Source: Usitatibacter palustris (GTDB lineage Bacteria; Pseudomonadota; Gammaproteobacteria; Burkholderiales; Usitatibacteraceae). From it: 64,000 nucleotides of DNA. The notes below the pieces were generated by a model. The model was given only the letters and a program-made list of their open reading frames with translations. It did no database searches and was not told where the DNA came from. Position numbers and translations under genes: made by a program. Numbering within the stretch: position 1 is the first letter of the stretch; every line of letters starts with the position of its first letter. The stretch lies in assembly GCF_013003985.1 (NCBI RefSeq), contig NZ_CP053073.1, forward strand, positions 3,472,001 through 3,536,000. The letters are read 5' to 3'. Of the stretch, positions 47,471 to 56,391 are shown piece by piece.

Positions 47471-47958
47471 GGGTCGAAGTCGGAAGCCAGCCCGATGAAT
47501 CCCCCGTCGCGCGCTCTCACGATGTCATCGCGGCTCGCCTTCGCGTTGAGCGGCGCCTGCGACTGGCCGTCCTTGCCCACGCTGTAGAGATCGAAATCGG
47601 AATTGAGCGGCTTGAGCTTCTTGTCCTTGCGCGGCTTGCCGTTGCCCTTGCCCGACGAGTAGTCCAGGTACTCATAGGGCCGGCCCCAGGGGTCGAGCTT
47701 GCTCGCGAAGCCCACGTCGCCCAGCGACGCCGGGAGATAACCCGCGTCCTGTTCGAAGAGCTTGATCGCCACGGACATGCCGCCGATATCGGCGACTGCG
47801 GTTGCCACGCGGACCTTCTCCTTCTGTTTTTCGAAGGCCGGCAGCGCCACCGACACGAGGACGGCGACGATGGCCAGTGCGATCAACAGCTCCAGCGTGG
47901 AAAAGCCGGAGCGGCTCCGCATGCCCTGTGGGCCCTTGCTTGTGCTTGCCGCATTCAC
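47467..47958 (-). CDS. Type II pseudopilin / GspG-like prepilin
   Basis: 163 aa (GTG at 47958) or 151 aa (ATG at 47922, leader MRSRSG). The prepilin-peptidase site is SG|FSTLELLIALAIVAVLVSVALP, with Glu at +5. The body has the GspG-type LDPWGRPYEYL and DFDLYSVGKDG signatures. It probably assembles into a type II secretion or type IV pilus-like filament. The other pilus or secretion genes are not in this window. Directly upstream of, and overlapping, the GGDEF/EAL gene. Confidence 0.88.
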   Translation of the reverse strand: MNAASTSKGPQGMRSRSGFSTLELLIALAIVAVLVSVALPAFEKQKEKVRVATAVADIGGMSVAIKLFEQDAGYLPASLGDVGFASKLDPWGRPYEYLDYSSGKGNGKPRKDKKLKPLNSDFDLYSVGKDGQSQAPLNAKASRDDIVRARDGGFIGLASDFDP

Positions 47959-48103
47959 GTGCGCGCCGTTTCCCTGAGGGGATCTGTCGCTGCCGGATGG
48001 GTGGCTACAGCCCCGTTGTTATTCGCCACCATGTTCGACCAGCGAAACGGCCCGCGCAATACCTCAAATCAACGAAACGCGCAGTTAACTACCGTCATAC
48101 CAA

Positions 48104-49174
48104 TTACAGGTGTAGCAGGAGGCCCGGATCAGGCCGCCTGGCGAACGAAAGGAAGGCCTCGGCCAGCCGTTCGCTCTCCCCGATGGCGAAGCGCCAGTAC
48201 TTGAGCCGTGCCTCGTAATCGTGCGCAAAACGCTTGAAGTCGCCGCGATCGGGGAGCTTGCCCATCGGCAGCGTGGCCAGGTACTCGCGCGAGGGCGCGA
48301 CCAGCACGACGTTGTCGAGCCACTCGCCGCGCGCACGGCGCCACGGCATCGGCTTGTCGAGCCACCCCGGAATGATGCGATCGGTGAAATGCGGATAGAG
48401 CACCAGCCCCTCGCTGCGGTGATACGGGAGGTGCAGGTGGTAGTCGATGATGCCGCCATCCCAATACGTGCCCTGCGGCGCATCGGGAATTCCCGCCACG
48501 CCTTCGAGCACGATCGGAATCGACGCGGAGGCGATCAGTGCCTCGGCGAGATTGCCGCGTACCAACGGCACTGTATGCGTGTGGAATGCGTCGAACCGCT
48601 CATCGGTGATGAAGGGCGGGCGTTCGCGCGGATCGTGAAAGAGTGTTCGCTCGATGAAGTGCGAGAGGTGCCGGCGGCCGAGCATGTTCGCCATTGCCGC
48701 GACACCAAAACCGAATGGCGTCGCGAACCGCGAATCGCGCTTGAGGAGACCTCGACCGCGCACCGCGAGGATGTGCAATCGATAACCGGGACTGTCGAGG
48801 ATTTCCTGTTCGCGTCCTTCGAAGAGCTCGCGCAGCAACGCGCGCGCGGAATCCGAAACGAAACGCGCGGAGGGCTTGGGCGGATAGCGTTGCTCCGAGT
48901 ACCCGCGCGCGAGCGCGGCGAGCACCGGCGCGGGATCGCGGCAACAGGCCGCGGCGAATCGCCATGCGCCGATCGACGAACCGACGAGATGGCGCGTGCG
49001 CGGCTTGGCGGGGAGCCATTCGGAAAAGATTGCACGGTCGAGCCCCGCGATCCCGAGTCCCTTGGGTCCGCCGGCCGCTCCGGGAATCACGGCGATGTCG
49101 GCGGCATCGAGTCCGTGGGTGCGAATGCGTTCGAGCGCGCGCTTTCCCGCGCGCAACGTGAGTGGGGAGGTCAT
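48104..49174 (-). CDS. Patatin-like phospholipase
   Basis: 356 aa. The patatin oxyanion segment GAAGGPKGLG is followed by the nucleophile elbow GSSIGAW (Ser) and the dyad Asp in WDGGIIDYH, all in standard order. No signal peptide, so it acts in the cytosol or is exported by another route. Substrate presumably a lipid acyl ester. The ATG at 49174 follows a weak Shine-Dalgarno; the divergent GST-like gene starts 33 nt away. It is transcribed apart from the pseudopilin gene (146 nt gap). Confidence 0.85.
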   Translation of the reverse strand: MTSPLTLRAGKRALERIRTHGLDAADIAVIPGAAGGPKGLGIAGLDRAIFSEWLPAKPRTRHLVGSSIGAWRFAAACCRDPAPVLAALARGYSEQRYPPKPSARFVSDSARALLRELFEGREQEILDSPGYRLHILAVRGRGLLKRDSRFATPFGFGVAAMANMLGRRHLSHFIERTLFHDPRERPPFITDERFDAFHTHTVPLVRGNLAEALIASASIPIVLEGVAGIPDAPQGTYWDGGIIDYHLHLPYHRSEGLVLYPHFTDRIIPGWLDKPMPWRRARGEWLDNVVLVAPSREYLATLPMGKLPDRGDFKRFAHDYEARLKYWRFAIGESERLAEAFLSFARRPDPGLLLHL

Positions 49175-49182
49175 GGGGCAAC

Positions 49183-49188
49183 TATAAT
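49183..49188 (+). promoter_or_regulatory. Consensus -10 TATAAT for the GST-like gene
   Basis: A perfect -10, 19 nt before the ATG at 49208, with a strong GAAGGAGG Shine-Dalgarno in between. No good -35. Confidence 0.6.
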
Positions 49189-49207
49189 GCGCGAAGGAGG
49201 CACTTCC

Positions 49208-49909
49208 ATGATCGACCTGTACTACTGGACCACCCCGAATGGCCACAAGATCACGATGTTCCTGGAGGAAGCGGCGATGCCCTACCGCATCATCCCGGTC
49301 AACATCGGCAAGGGCGACCAGTTCCAGGCCGACTTCCTGAAGATCTCCCCCAACAACAAGATGCCCGCGATCGTCGACCACAATCCGGTCGACGGCGGCA
49401 AGGCGATCCCGGTCTTCGAATCGGGCGCGATCCTGCTCTACCTCGCGGGCAAGACCGGACAGTTCCTCCCGAAGGATCTGCGCGGCCAGGTCGAGGCGCT
49501 CGAGTGGCTCATGTGGCAGATGGGCGGCCTCGGACCGATGCTCGGGCAGAACCACCACTTTGCGCACTACGCGCCGGAGAAGATCCCCTACGCGATCGAC
49601 CGGTACGTGAAGGAAACGAACCGGCTCTACGGCGTGCTCGACAAGCGCCTCAAGGGCCGCGAATTCATCCTCGGCAAGGGCTACACGATCGCGGACATGG
49701 CGGCATACCCATGGATCGTCCCGGATCGCCAGGGACAGGACATCGACGAATTCCCCAACCTCAAGCGCTGGCATGCGGCCATCAAGTCGCGCCCTGCCAC
49801 CCAGCGCGCGTATGCGAAGGCCAAGGAAGTGAATCCCGCTCCGAAGGGACCTCCCTCGGACGCGGAACGCAAGATCCTCTTCGGCCAGGACCGCAGCGTC
49901 ATCAAGTGA
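49208..49909 (+). CDS. Glutathione S-transferase family protein (YfcG/Nu-class-like)
   Basis: 233 aa. The thioredoxin-fold half (IDLYYWTTPNGHKITMFLEE) has Thr-Pro-Asn-Gly instead of Ser/Tyr catalytic residues, as in disulfide-bond reductases like YfcG/YghU. KMPAIVDHNP and FESGAILLYLA are the glutathione-binding elements. The C-terminal helical half has YTIADMAAYPWI. Likely a glutathione-dependent disulfide reductase or transferase in the cytosol. Strong GAAGGAGG. Followed 11 nt later by the 3HB-oligomer hydrolase. Confidence 0.9.
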   Translation: MIDLYYWTTPNGHKITMFLEEAAMPYRIIPVNIGKGDQFQADFLKISPNNKMPAIVDHNPVDGGKAIPVFESGAILLYLAGKTGQFLPKDLRGQVEALEWLMWQMGGLGPMLGQNHHFAHYAPEKIPYAIDRYVKETNRLYGVLDKRLKGREFILGKGYTIADMAAYPWIVPDRQGQDIDEFPNLKRWHAAIKSRPATQRAYAKAKEVNPAPKGPPSDAERKILFGQDRSVIK

Positions 49910-49920
49910 ATCGAGAGACC

Positions 49921-52017
49921 ATGAAAGCGAAAATTTCCCTTGGCTTGATCGCGCTCGCTGCCGCGGGCTGCGGCGGCGGCGGCTCCACGACCGAACTCCC
50001 GCTGGGCACTCCGGAATCCGTTCCCGGCTTCGTGAAGGGTGCGATCACGCGCACGGCGTACGACGGCGTGTCAGACGACCTTCTCACCGCGGGCCTGGGC
50101 AAGACCGGTCTTGCCGGTGCGGCGCCCACCTTCGTGGATGGCGCCAACCCCACCGCCGCGGAGCTGCGCCGCTCGGCGATCTACAACAACTACCGCGCGC
50201 TCATCGACATCACCGCGAACGGCGGCTACGGCACGTTGTATGGCCCGAACGTCGACGCCGCGGGCGTGGTGACGACGAGCGAAGGGCGCATCGCCGGCGA
50301 GGAGCACATCGCCTACGCCGACGACGGCTCGGGCTCGAACGTGACGATGGTCGTGCAGATTCCGAGCACGTTCAACGTGGGCCAGCCTTGCATCATCACC
50401 GCGTCTTCAAGCGGCTCGCGCGGCGTGTATGGCGCGATCGCCACCGCCGGCGAATGGGGACTCAAGCGCGGCTGCGCGGTCGCATACACCGACAAGGGCA
50501 CGGGCAATGGCGCCCATGACCTCGCGGCCAACGCGGTCTACAGCCAGCGTGGCGTGCGCGCGACGGTGGCTTCGCCCGACCAGTCGAACTTCACCGCACC
50601 CGGAACCGACGCCGAGCGCACGGGCTTCCTCGCGACGAACCCGAATCGCTGGGCCTACAAGCACGCGCATTCGCAGCGCAATCCGGAGTCCACGTGGGGG
50701 CGCGATACGCTGCAGGCGATCGAGTTCGCGTTCTACGTGCTCAACCAGAAGTACGGAACGCCGACCAACGGCAACATCTACGCCACGATCACGAAGGGCA
50801 ACACCATCGTCATCGCTTCGAGCGTCTCCAACGGCGGCGGCGCTGCGCTCGCTGCAGCCGAGCTCGACGACAGCGGATGGATCGACGGCGTCGCGGTGGC
50901 CGAGCCCCAGGTCCAGATGAACCTGCCGACGTCGATCACGATCCGGCGCGGCACGACTCCCGTCGCCGCGGCCGGCAAGCCGCTCTACGACTACTTCACG
51001 ATCGCCGACCTGTACCAGCCGTGCGCGGCGTATTCCGCCGCTGCCGCGTCCTCGCCCGGCCTCGCCTTCGTTCCGGCCGCGATCGCGACCAATCGCTGCG
51101 CGGCACTCGCGGCGAAGGGCCTCGTCACCGGTGCGACGCTCGCCGAGCAAAGCAACGACGCGCTCGCGAAACTGTTCGCCGCGGGATGGGAACCGGAGTC
51201 CACGCTGTTCCACGCCACGCACTACGCGCTCGCGACGTTGTCGGTCACGCTCACGTACGCGAACGCGTACTCGCGCGCGAGCTATCGCGACAATCTGTGC
51301 GGCTACAGCTTCGGCGGGACGCCCGCCGCCGGTACGCCGGCTCCGCTCGCAGCAAACGCTGCCGCGCAGCTCTTCGGCACCGGCAACGGCGTGCCACCCA
51401 CGAGCGGCATCAACATCCTCAACAACAATTCGGTGGGGGGTGTCGCGGTCGACGCCGCGTCCGTCTCGCCCTCGACGGGGGCGGCGGATTTCAACATCGA
51501 CGGCGCCACGTGCCTGCGCGACCTCTTCACGGGCACGGGCACGCAGGCGATCGCCACGCGCGCCGGCATCGATGCGACCAAGCGAACGGGCATCCTGCGC
51601 GGCAAGCCCGCGGTGATCGTGCACGGCCGCTCGGATACGCTGATCCCGGTGAATCACTCATCGCGGCCGTACTACGCGATGCACCGCGCGAACGACGCCG
51701 AACCGCGCCTCGCCTACTACGAGGTGACGAACGCGCAGCACTTCGATGGGTTCCTGGGCAATGCGTTGCTGGCGGGATACGACACGCGGCTCGTTCCGTT
51801 GCATCGCTACTTCAACCAGGCGATGGACATCGTCTGGAACAACCTGAAGAACGGAACCGCGATTCCGCCCTCGCAGGTCGTGCGGACAACGCCGCGCGGT
51901 GGCACGCCGGGTGCAGCGCCCGCGATCACGGCCGCCAACGTGCCGCCGATCGCGACGGCGCCGCCGCTCGCGGATCAGATTATTTATTTGAGCGGGACGC
52001 TGACCGTCCCGGACTGA
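49921..52017 (+). CDS. Lipoprotein D-(-)-3-hydroxybutyrate oligomer hydrolase
   Basis: 698 aa. Lipoprotein signal: MKAKISLGLIALAAAGCGGGG with lipobox AAGC, so it is anchored to a membrane facing the periplasm or outside. The fold and motifs match the 3HB-oligomer hydrolase family: IASSVSNGGGAALAAAE with the nucleophile Ser in SNGGG, VIVHGRSDTLIPVNHSSRPY, and a C-terminal THQ-like NAQHFDGFLGN holding the catalytic His. It cleaves short 3-hydroxybutyrate oligomers from PHB breakdown. In-frame ATG 11 nt after the GST gene. Confidence 0.92.
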   Translation: MKAKISLGLIALAAAGCGGGGSTTELPLGTPESVPGFVKGAITRTAYDGVSDDLLTAGLGKTGLAGAAPTFVDGANPTAAELRRSAIYNNYRALIDITANGGYGTLYGPNVDAAGVVTTSEGRIAGEEHIAYADDGSGSNVTMVVQIPSTFNVGQPCIITASSSGSRGVYGAIATAGEWGLKRGCAVAYTDKGTGNGAHDLAANAVYSQRGVRATVASPDQSNFTAPGTDAERTGFLATNPNRWAYKHAHSQRNPESTWGRDTLQAIEFAFYVLNQKYGTPTNGNIYATITKGNTIVIASSVSNGGGAALAAAELDDSGWIDGVAVAEPQVQMNLPTSITIRRGTTPVAAAGKPLYDYFTIADLYQPCAAYSAAAASSPGLAFVPAAIATNRCAALAAKGLVTGATLAEQSNDALAKLFAAGWEPESTLFHATHYALATLSVTLTYANAYSRASYRDNLCGYSFGGTPAAGTPAPLAANAAAQLFGTGNGVPPTSGINILNNNSVGGVAVDAASVSPSTGAADFNIDGATCLRDLFTGTGTQAIATRAGIDATKRTGILRGKPAVIVHGRSDTLIPVNHSSRPYYAMHRANDAEPRLAYYEVTNAQHFDGFLGNALLAGYDTRLVPLHRYFNQAMDIVWNNLKNGTAIPPSQVVRTTPRGGTPGAAPAITAANVPPIATAPPLADQIIYLSGTLTVPD

Positions 52018-52018
52018 A

Positions 52019-52085
52019 GCAGATCCTTCGCGTCGCTCAGGATGACGGGGTGCGAAGCAGATCCTTCGCGTCACTCAGGATGACC
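52019..52085. repeat. Two direct units of the dispersed CTTCG...CTCAGGATGAC repeat
   Basis: GCAGATCCTTCGCGTCGCTC followed by AGGATGAC, then nearly the same again (GCGTCACTC). Lies right after the hydrolase stop. Related copies at 12838 and 52498. Confidence 0.8.
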
Positions 52086-52103
52086 GGATAGCGACGCTTC
52101 CGG

Positions 52104-52478
52104 TCACTTGATGGTCTTCTCACCGGCCCTCTCGGGGGCCTTCTCCTTCTCGACGCCCTGCTCGGTGCGGATCATCTGCACGTAGACGTTGTACTCAGCG
52201 ACCGCGGCATTGGCCGCCTCGGTGTTCGCCTTGGCCGCGGCTTGCGCCGCGCGAACCGCGGTGTGGCGCTCTTCGATGTAGGCCCTGAAGCACGCATCGT
52301 AGGCCTTGAACTGCGTGTCGAATAGCTTGCTCTGGCCCGCGGACGCGAGACGGCCGGGCCACTCGGGCTTCGCTCCACAGTTGGGCTTGAGCGCTTCGGC
52401 GGCAGCGGGTGCGGCGGGTGCTTGCGCGAAGGCGGTGGTGGAGGCGGTGATGAAGAGCGCGACGAGGATGCGGTTCAT
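52104..52478 (-). CDS. Small exported protein, paralogue of 53350-53682
   Basis: 124 aa. Signal peptide MNRILVALFITASTTAFAQ; then CGAKPEWPG, FDTQFKAYDACFRAYIEER and an Ala-rich helix with Glu/Lys. The two Cys (one near the start, one in DAC) match those of the 110-aa neighbour (CGKAPQWPG, WGDCARAYMD), so the two are paralogues with one conserved disulfide. GAAAGG precedes the ATG. Function unknown; helical, periplasmic. Confidence 0.75.
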   Translation of the reverse strand: MNRILVALFITASTTAFAQAPAAPAAAEALKPNCGAKPEWPGRLASAGQSKLFDTQFKAYDACFRAYIEERHTAVRAAQAAAKANTEAANAAVAEYNVYVQMIRTEQGVEKEKAPERAGEKTIK

Positions 52479-52497
52479 GAAAACCTTTCGATAGAAA

Positions 52498-52580
52498 AGC
52501 AGGTCCTTCGGGCTCCTGCGGAAGCCCTCAGGATGACAGGGGGGGCTCAAGATGACAGGGGGGGCTCAAGATGACAGGGG
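52498..52580. repeat. Dispersed repeat cluster containing the SDR stop codon
   Basis: AGCAGGTCCTTCGGGCTC, GAAGCCCTCAGGATGACAGG, then two tandem copies of GGGGGCTCAAGATGACAGG. The final units run into the 3' end of the SDR gene: its stop (TGA, minus) and the last codons for PLSS are within the repeat. Confidence 0.8.
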
Positions 52581-53345
52581 CATCGTGTAGTTCAACGCGA
52601 GGCGTCCACCATCGGGATAGATGGTCTGGCCGGTGAGGTAGGACGCTTCGTCGGAAGCGAGGAAGAGCGCGAGTGCCGCGACTTCCGAAGGCTCTCCCAG
52701 GCGGCCCATCGGCGTGCGCGAGAGGATCTTGCGCTCCGCTTCCGGGTTGCCGAGCACCGCGCCCTTCGCGAGTTCGGTGAGGATGGTGCCGGGGCCGATG
52801 CCATTGACGCGAATGCGGTGCGGCGCGAGTGCGAGCGCCATCACCTTCGTGAGCTGGTTGATCGCGCCCTTCGAGACGACATACGGAACCTGGTTCGGGA
52901 TCGCCATCACGGCGTTCACGCTCGACATGTTCACGATCGAACCGCCGCCGCCTTGCTTCACCATCTGGCGGGCCGCGGCCTGGCCGGCGAGGAACATGCC
53001 CTTCAGGTTCACCGCGAGCACGCGGTCGAAGTCTTTTTCCTCGAGATCGAGGAATTCGCACGCGTGCACGATGCCGGCGTTGGCCACCAGGATGTCGAGG
53101 CGCCCGAAGGCTTCGACGGCGGCGGCGACCATCGCCACGACCTGATCCTTCTTCGCGACATCGCACGCGAAGGATTTCGCCGTGAAGCCCTGCTTGCGCA
53201 GCGCCGCGGCTTCGCTCTCGGCGCGCGCGGCATCGACATCGGAAAGCAGGACGCGCGCGCCTTCGCGCGCGAAGGCCTGGGCACAGGCAAGGCCTATGCC
53301 CTGCGCGGCACCGGTGACCAGCGCCGCCTTGCCTTCGAGTCTCAC
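52566..53345 (-). CDS. Short-chain dehydrogenase/reductase (SDR)
   Basis: 259 aa classical SDR. Cofactor motif ALVTGAAQGIG, NAG (VANAGIVHA), catalytic Ser (NMSSVNAV) and YVVSK (Tyr and Lys) are all present. Likely an NAD(P)-dependent oxidoreductase; PDGGRL at the C-terminus is typical of the FabG-like group. GTG start 4 nt after the previous small gene's stop, so co-transcribed. The last residues are coded by a dispersed repeat unit. Confidence 0.92.
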   Translation of the reverse strand: MRLEGKAALVTGAAQGIGLACAQAFAREGARVLLSDVDAARAESEAAALRKQGFTAKSFACDVAKKDQVVAMVAAAVEAFGRLDILVANAGIVHACEFLDLEEKDFDRVLAVNLKGMFLAGQAAARQMVKQGGGGSIVNMSSVNAVMAIPNQVPYVVSKGAINQLTKVMALALAPHRIRVNGIGPGTILTELAKGAVLGNPEAERKILSRTPMGRLGEPSEVAALALFLASDEASYLTGQTIYPDGGRLALNYTMPLSS

Positions 53346-53349
53346 GGGG

Positions 53350-53682
53350 TTATTTCGCGGTCTTGTTCTCGGCGTCGCGCGTTTCCTTGACCTTGTCGAT
53401 GACGGAGTTGTACTCGTCAACGACAACGTTGACCGCCTTCTGGTGCTCGGCGATCACGGCCTTGTTCTTGTCCATGTAGGCGCGCGCGCAATCGCCCCAG
53501 GTTTTGAACTCACGTTCGAAGGCGAGGCGTTCCTTGTTGCTGCTTTCCTTGCCGGGCCATTGCGGCGCCTTGCCGCAGGTGTGCGGCGCGACGGTGGACG
53601 CGGCCGCAGCGGGGGCGGGGGCCTGGGCGGAAACAACGGTGGCGCCGAGCAGCAGGACGGCAGCGAGGGCAATGCGATTCAT
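53350..53682 (-). CDS. Small exported protein, paralogue of 52104-52478
   Basis: 110 aa. Signal peptide MNRIALAAVLLLGATVVSAQ; mature part with CGKAPQWPG and FKTWGDCARAYMDKN, then a charged helix. Two Cys as in its paralogue. Directly upstream of the SDR gene (4 nt). Function unknown. Confidence 0.75.
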   Translation of the reverse strand: MNRIALAAVLLLGATVVSAQAPAPAAAASTVAPHTCGKAPQWPGKESSNKERLAFEREFKTWGDCARAYMDKNKAVIAEHQKAVNVVVDEYNSVIDKVKETRDAENKTAK

Positions 53683-53722
53683 GGTGTGGATCTCCAAAAA
53701 ATGAACCCGCGATTTTACCGAT

Positions 53723-54214
53723 TTATTTCTTCTCGGGCGGGGCCGTCACAGGGGGTAAAGACTTGAGCTCCGCGGGCGGCGCGGCGGGGGGCGGCTCGCG
53801 CGGCGGCACGGCCGCATCCGCGATGGTCTTGCACCAATCCTCGTAGCCCTTGGGGCAGACCGTGCGCGCGCGCGAGTGGACGTCGTCGAGGTCGTCCTTC
53901 GCCGCGGGACTCTTGATGTGCTTGAAGATGAACGCGCTGTACTCGCTGTCCTTCTTCATCGCCTCGGCGAGCTGCTTGGCGTCTTTCCAGTCCACCATCA
54001 TGCGCATCACGGCCTCGGTGAACTGGTCGTCGACCGCGCCCTTGTCGCAATGGCCGTAGGTCTTCCACGTGGCGTTGAGCACGGCCCACGACACGATGCG
54101 GTCGATCGCCTTGGAGGCATTGGCTTCGTCACCCGCGGAACAGGCCTTCTGCGCCATCGCATTCGCGCCGGAAGCGAGCAGCGCCACGGCGAACAGGGTT
54201 TGCACGATCTTCAT
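53723..54214 (-). CDS. Small exported hypothetical protein after dxs
   Basis: 163 aa. Signal peptide MKIVQTLFAVALLASGANAMAQ; four Cys (KACSAGD, GHCDKG, TVCPKG, DWCKT), a helical middle and a Pro-rich tail (PPREPPPAAPP). The dxs stop and this ATG are one base apart, so translation is probably coupled to dxs although no isoprenoid role is evident. It shares the export plus Cys-pair layout of the other two small proteins but no clear sequence match. Confidence 0.75.
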   Translation of the reverse strand: MKIVQTLFAVALLASGANAMAQKACSAGDEANASKAIDRIVSWAVLNATWKTYGHCDKGAVDDQFTEAVMRMMVDWKDAKQLAEAMKKDSEYSAFIFKHIKSPAAKDDLDDVHSRARTVCPKGYEDWCKTIADAAVPPREPPPAAPPAELKSLPPVTAPPEKK

Positions 54215-54215
54215 G

Positions 54216-56111
54216 TCAGGCGGCCATTCCGGGGCGTCGCCCCGAGGTGCGCGAAAGGTGCTCGCGGATTGATTTGAGGATGCCGTCGCGATCGAGCCCG
54301 CAATCGGCGAGCAATTGCTGCGGATCGCCATGCTCGACGAAAACGTCCGGCAGGCCCAATTGGATGACAGGCACGCTGAATCCGCCGGCATGCAGCGCCT
54401 CGAGAACCGCCGAACCGGCGCCCCCCATGACGCAGCCCTCCTCGACCGTCACGAGCAACTCGTGGCTGGACGCGAGCTTCGCGACGAGCTCCTCGTCGAT
54501 GGGCTTCACGAAGCGCATGTTGGCGACCGTGGCACCGAGCTCCGCCGCCGCATCGAGCGCGGGCTTGAGGAGGCTTCCGAAGGCGAGGATCGCCACGCGC
54601 TTGCCTTCGCGCACGATCGAGCCGCGGCCGATGGGCAACGCCTGCATCGATTTGAGCACCTCTGCGCCCGGACCCGTGCCGCGCGGATAGCGGATCGCCG
54701 ACGGACCGTCGTGCGTGAAGCCCGTGTAGAGCATCTGGCGGCACTCGTTCTCGTCGGTCGGCGCCATCACGACCAGGTTCGGAATGCAGCGCAGGTAGGC
54801 GAGGTCGTAGGCCCCATGGTGCGTCGGGCCGTCGGCGCCGACGAGGCCGCCGCGATCGAGCGCGAACACGACCGGGAGGTTCTGGATCGCGACGTCGTGG
54901 ATCAACTGGTCGTAGGCGCGCTGCAGGAACGTCGAATAGATGGCGACCACGGGCTTGATGCCCTCGGCGGCCATGCCCGCGGCAAACGTCACCGCGTGCT
55001 GCTCGGCGATGCCCACGTCGAAATAGCGGTCGGGGAAATCCTGCGAGAACTTCACCAGACCAGAGCCTTCGCGCATCGCCGGAGTGACCGCGATGAGGCG
55101 CTTGTCGAGGCGCGCCATGTCGCACAGCCACTCGCCGAACACCTGCGTGTAGGTGGGCTTGGGCTTCGCTTCGGGCGCGGGCTTCGCCTTCACCAGGCCC
55201 ACGGTGGGATCGAACTTGCCCGGGCCGTGGTACGTGATGGGATCTTCCTCGGCGAGCTTGTAGCCCTGGCCCTTCTTCGTGACGACGTGCAGGAACTGCG
55301 GGCCGTCGAGGCGCGCCACGTTGCCCAGCGTCTCGATCAGGACCTCGAGGTTGTGCCCGTCGATCGGGCCCGTGTAGTTGAGGCCGAACTCCTCGAAGAG
55401 CGTCGAGGGCGTGAGCATGCCCTTCGCGTGCTCCTCGATGCGCTTGGCGAGCTCCTTCATCGGCGGGGCGACCGAGAGCATCTTCTCCGCGGTCTTCTTG
55501 GTCGCGGCGTAGAAGCGGCCCGACATGAGGCGCGCGAGGTAGTTGTTGAGCGCGCCGACGTTCTCGGAGATCGACATGTCGTTGTCGTTGAGGACCACGA
55601 TCACGTTCGCACCCGAGTGCTTCACGTTGTTGAGCGCTTCGAAAGCCATCCCCGCGGTCATCGCGCCGTCGCCGATCACGGCGATCGCGCGGCGGTCTTC
55701 ACCCTTCGCGCGCGCCGCCACGGCCATGCCGATCGCGGCCGAGATCGACGTCGAGGAATGCGCGGTGCCGAAGGTGTCGTAGGGGCTTTCCTCGCGCCGC
55801 GGGAAACCGGCGAGGCCACCCTTCTGGCGCAGCTTCGCCATGCCCGCGCGCCGGCCCGTGAGGATCTTGTGTCCGTAGGTCTGGTGGCCTACGTCCCACA
55901 CGATCCGGTCCTCCGGAGTGTTGAAGACGTAGTGCAGCGCGATCGTGAGCTCGACCGTGCCCAGATTCGAGGAGAAATGCCCGCCGGTGGATGCGACCGA
56001 CTCGACGATGAAACGCCGCAGCTCTTCCGCGAGTTGCGGAAGGAACTTGCGATCCAGGCGGCGCAGGTCCGCGGGATCGCCGATCGTGTCGAGCAGGGGG
56101 TACGAAGCCAT
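54216..56111 (-). CDS. dxs: 1-deoxy-D-xylulose-5-phosphate synthase
   Basis: 631 aa (usual about 620). First enzyme of the non-mevalonate isoprenoid pathway; condenses pyruvate with glyceraldehyde 3-phosphate using thiamine diphosphate. The N-terminal [18 protein letters not shown] holds a catalytic His. The ThDP motif runs GDGAMTAG to NDNDMSIS. The transketolase-like second domain has [17 protein letters not shown] with the conserved Glu. Ends [11 protein letters not shown]. It follows ispA in the same direction across a 271-base gap filled with an inverted repeat. Confidence 0.97.
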   Translation of the reverse strand: MASYPLLDTIGDPADLRRLDRKFLPQLAEELRRFIVESVASTGGHFSSNLGTVELTIALHYVFNTPEDRIVWDVGHQTYGHKILTGRRAGMAKLRQKGGLAGFPRREESPYDTFGTAHSSTSISAAIGMAVAARAKGEDRRAIAVIGDGAMTAGMAFEALNNVKHSGANVIVVLNDNDMSISENVGALNNYLARLMSGRFYAATKKTAEKMLSVAPPMKELAKRIEEHAKGMLTPSTLFEEFGLNYTGPIDGHNLEVLIETLGNVARLDGPQFLHVVTKKGQGYKLAEEDPITYHGPGKFDPTVGLVKAKPAPEAKPKPTYTQVFGEWLCDMARLDKRLIAVTPAMREGSGLVKFSQDFPDRYFDVGIAEQHAVTFAAGMAAEGIKPVVAIYSTFLQRAYDQLIHDVAIQNLPVVFALDRGGLVGADGPTHHGAYDLAYLRCIPNLVVMAPTDENECRQMLYTGFTHDGPSAIRYPRGTGPGAEVLKSMQALPIGRGSIVREGKRVAILAFGSLLKPALDAAAELGATVANMRFVKPIDEELVAKLASSHELLVTVEEGCVMGGAGSAVLEALHAGGFSVPVIQLGLPDVFVEHGDPQQLLADCGLDRDGILKSIREHLSRTSGRRPGMAA

Positions 56112-56174
56112 GGTTAGGTGATTTTAAGCGCCATTTTGCCCCAAATCAGGGCAAACCTAGGGCAACCCACTAAA

Positions 56175-56323
56175 GCAGAAAGCATCCGCAGATAAACGCA
56201 GATAAACGCGGATAAACATCAAGGGAGTGGCCGGTGAGGTGGCCGAGTCAGCGCAGGTCCGCCCCTTGTTCTGCCAAGTCTTTTATCTGCGTTTATCTGC
56301 GTTTATCTGCGGATTCCTTCTGC
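56175..56323. repeat. Inverted repeat built from AGATAAACGC units, between dxs and ispA
   Basis: The left arm (56175-56216) and right arm (56281-56323) are near-perfect reverse complements of about 42 nt. Each carries GCAGA, ATCCGC and three tandem AGATAAACGC/GGATAAAC units. The spacer is 64 nt. It looks like a mobile palindromic element lying inside an isoprenoid operon, without any coding capacity. Confidence 0.9.
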
Positions 56324-56338
56324 ATTGGGCTTTTCCGC

Positions 56339-56365
56339 AAGTAGAGGGGTCTGACCCCTCTACTT
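56339..56365. repeat. Perfect palindrome AAGTAGAGGGGTC-T-GACCCCTCTACTT
   Basis: 13-bp arms around one T. The arm GTAGAGGGGTC recurs at 25816-25826. Lies 18 nt beyond the ispA stop; may also act as a transcription terminator-like hairpin though no U tract follows. Confidence 0.85.
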
Positions 56366-56377
56366 CTACTTCAGTCC

Positions 56378-56391
56378 GACCGCTAGCGGTC
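56378..56391. repeat. 14-nt perfect palindrome containing the ispA stop
   Basis: GACCGCTAGCGGTC is self-complementary and includes the ispA TAG stop (minus strand 56383-56385). Short enough to be chance, but it is adjacent to the larger palindrome. Confidence 0.5.

Noticed and set aside
52104..52550. Longer N-terminus for the 124-aa small protein
   Set aside because: The extra residues come from the dispersed repeat and precede the signal peptide; the ATG at 52478 has a good ribosome site.
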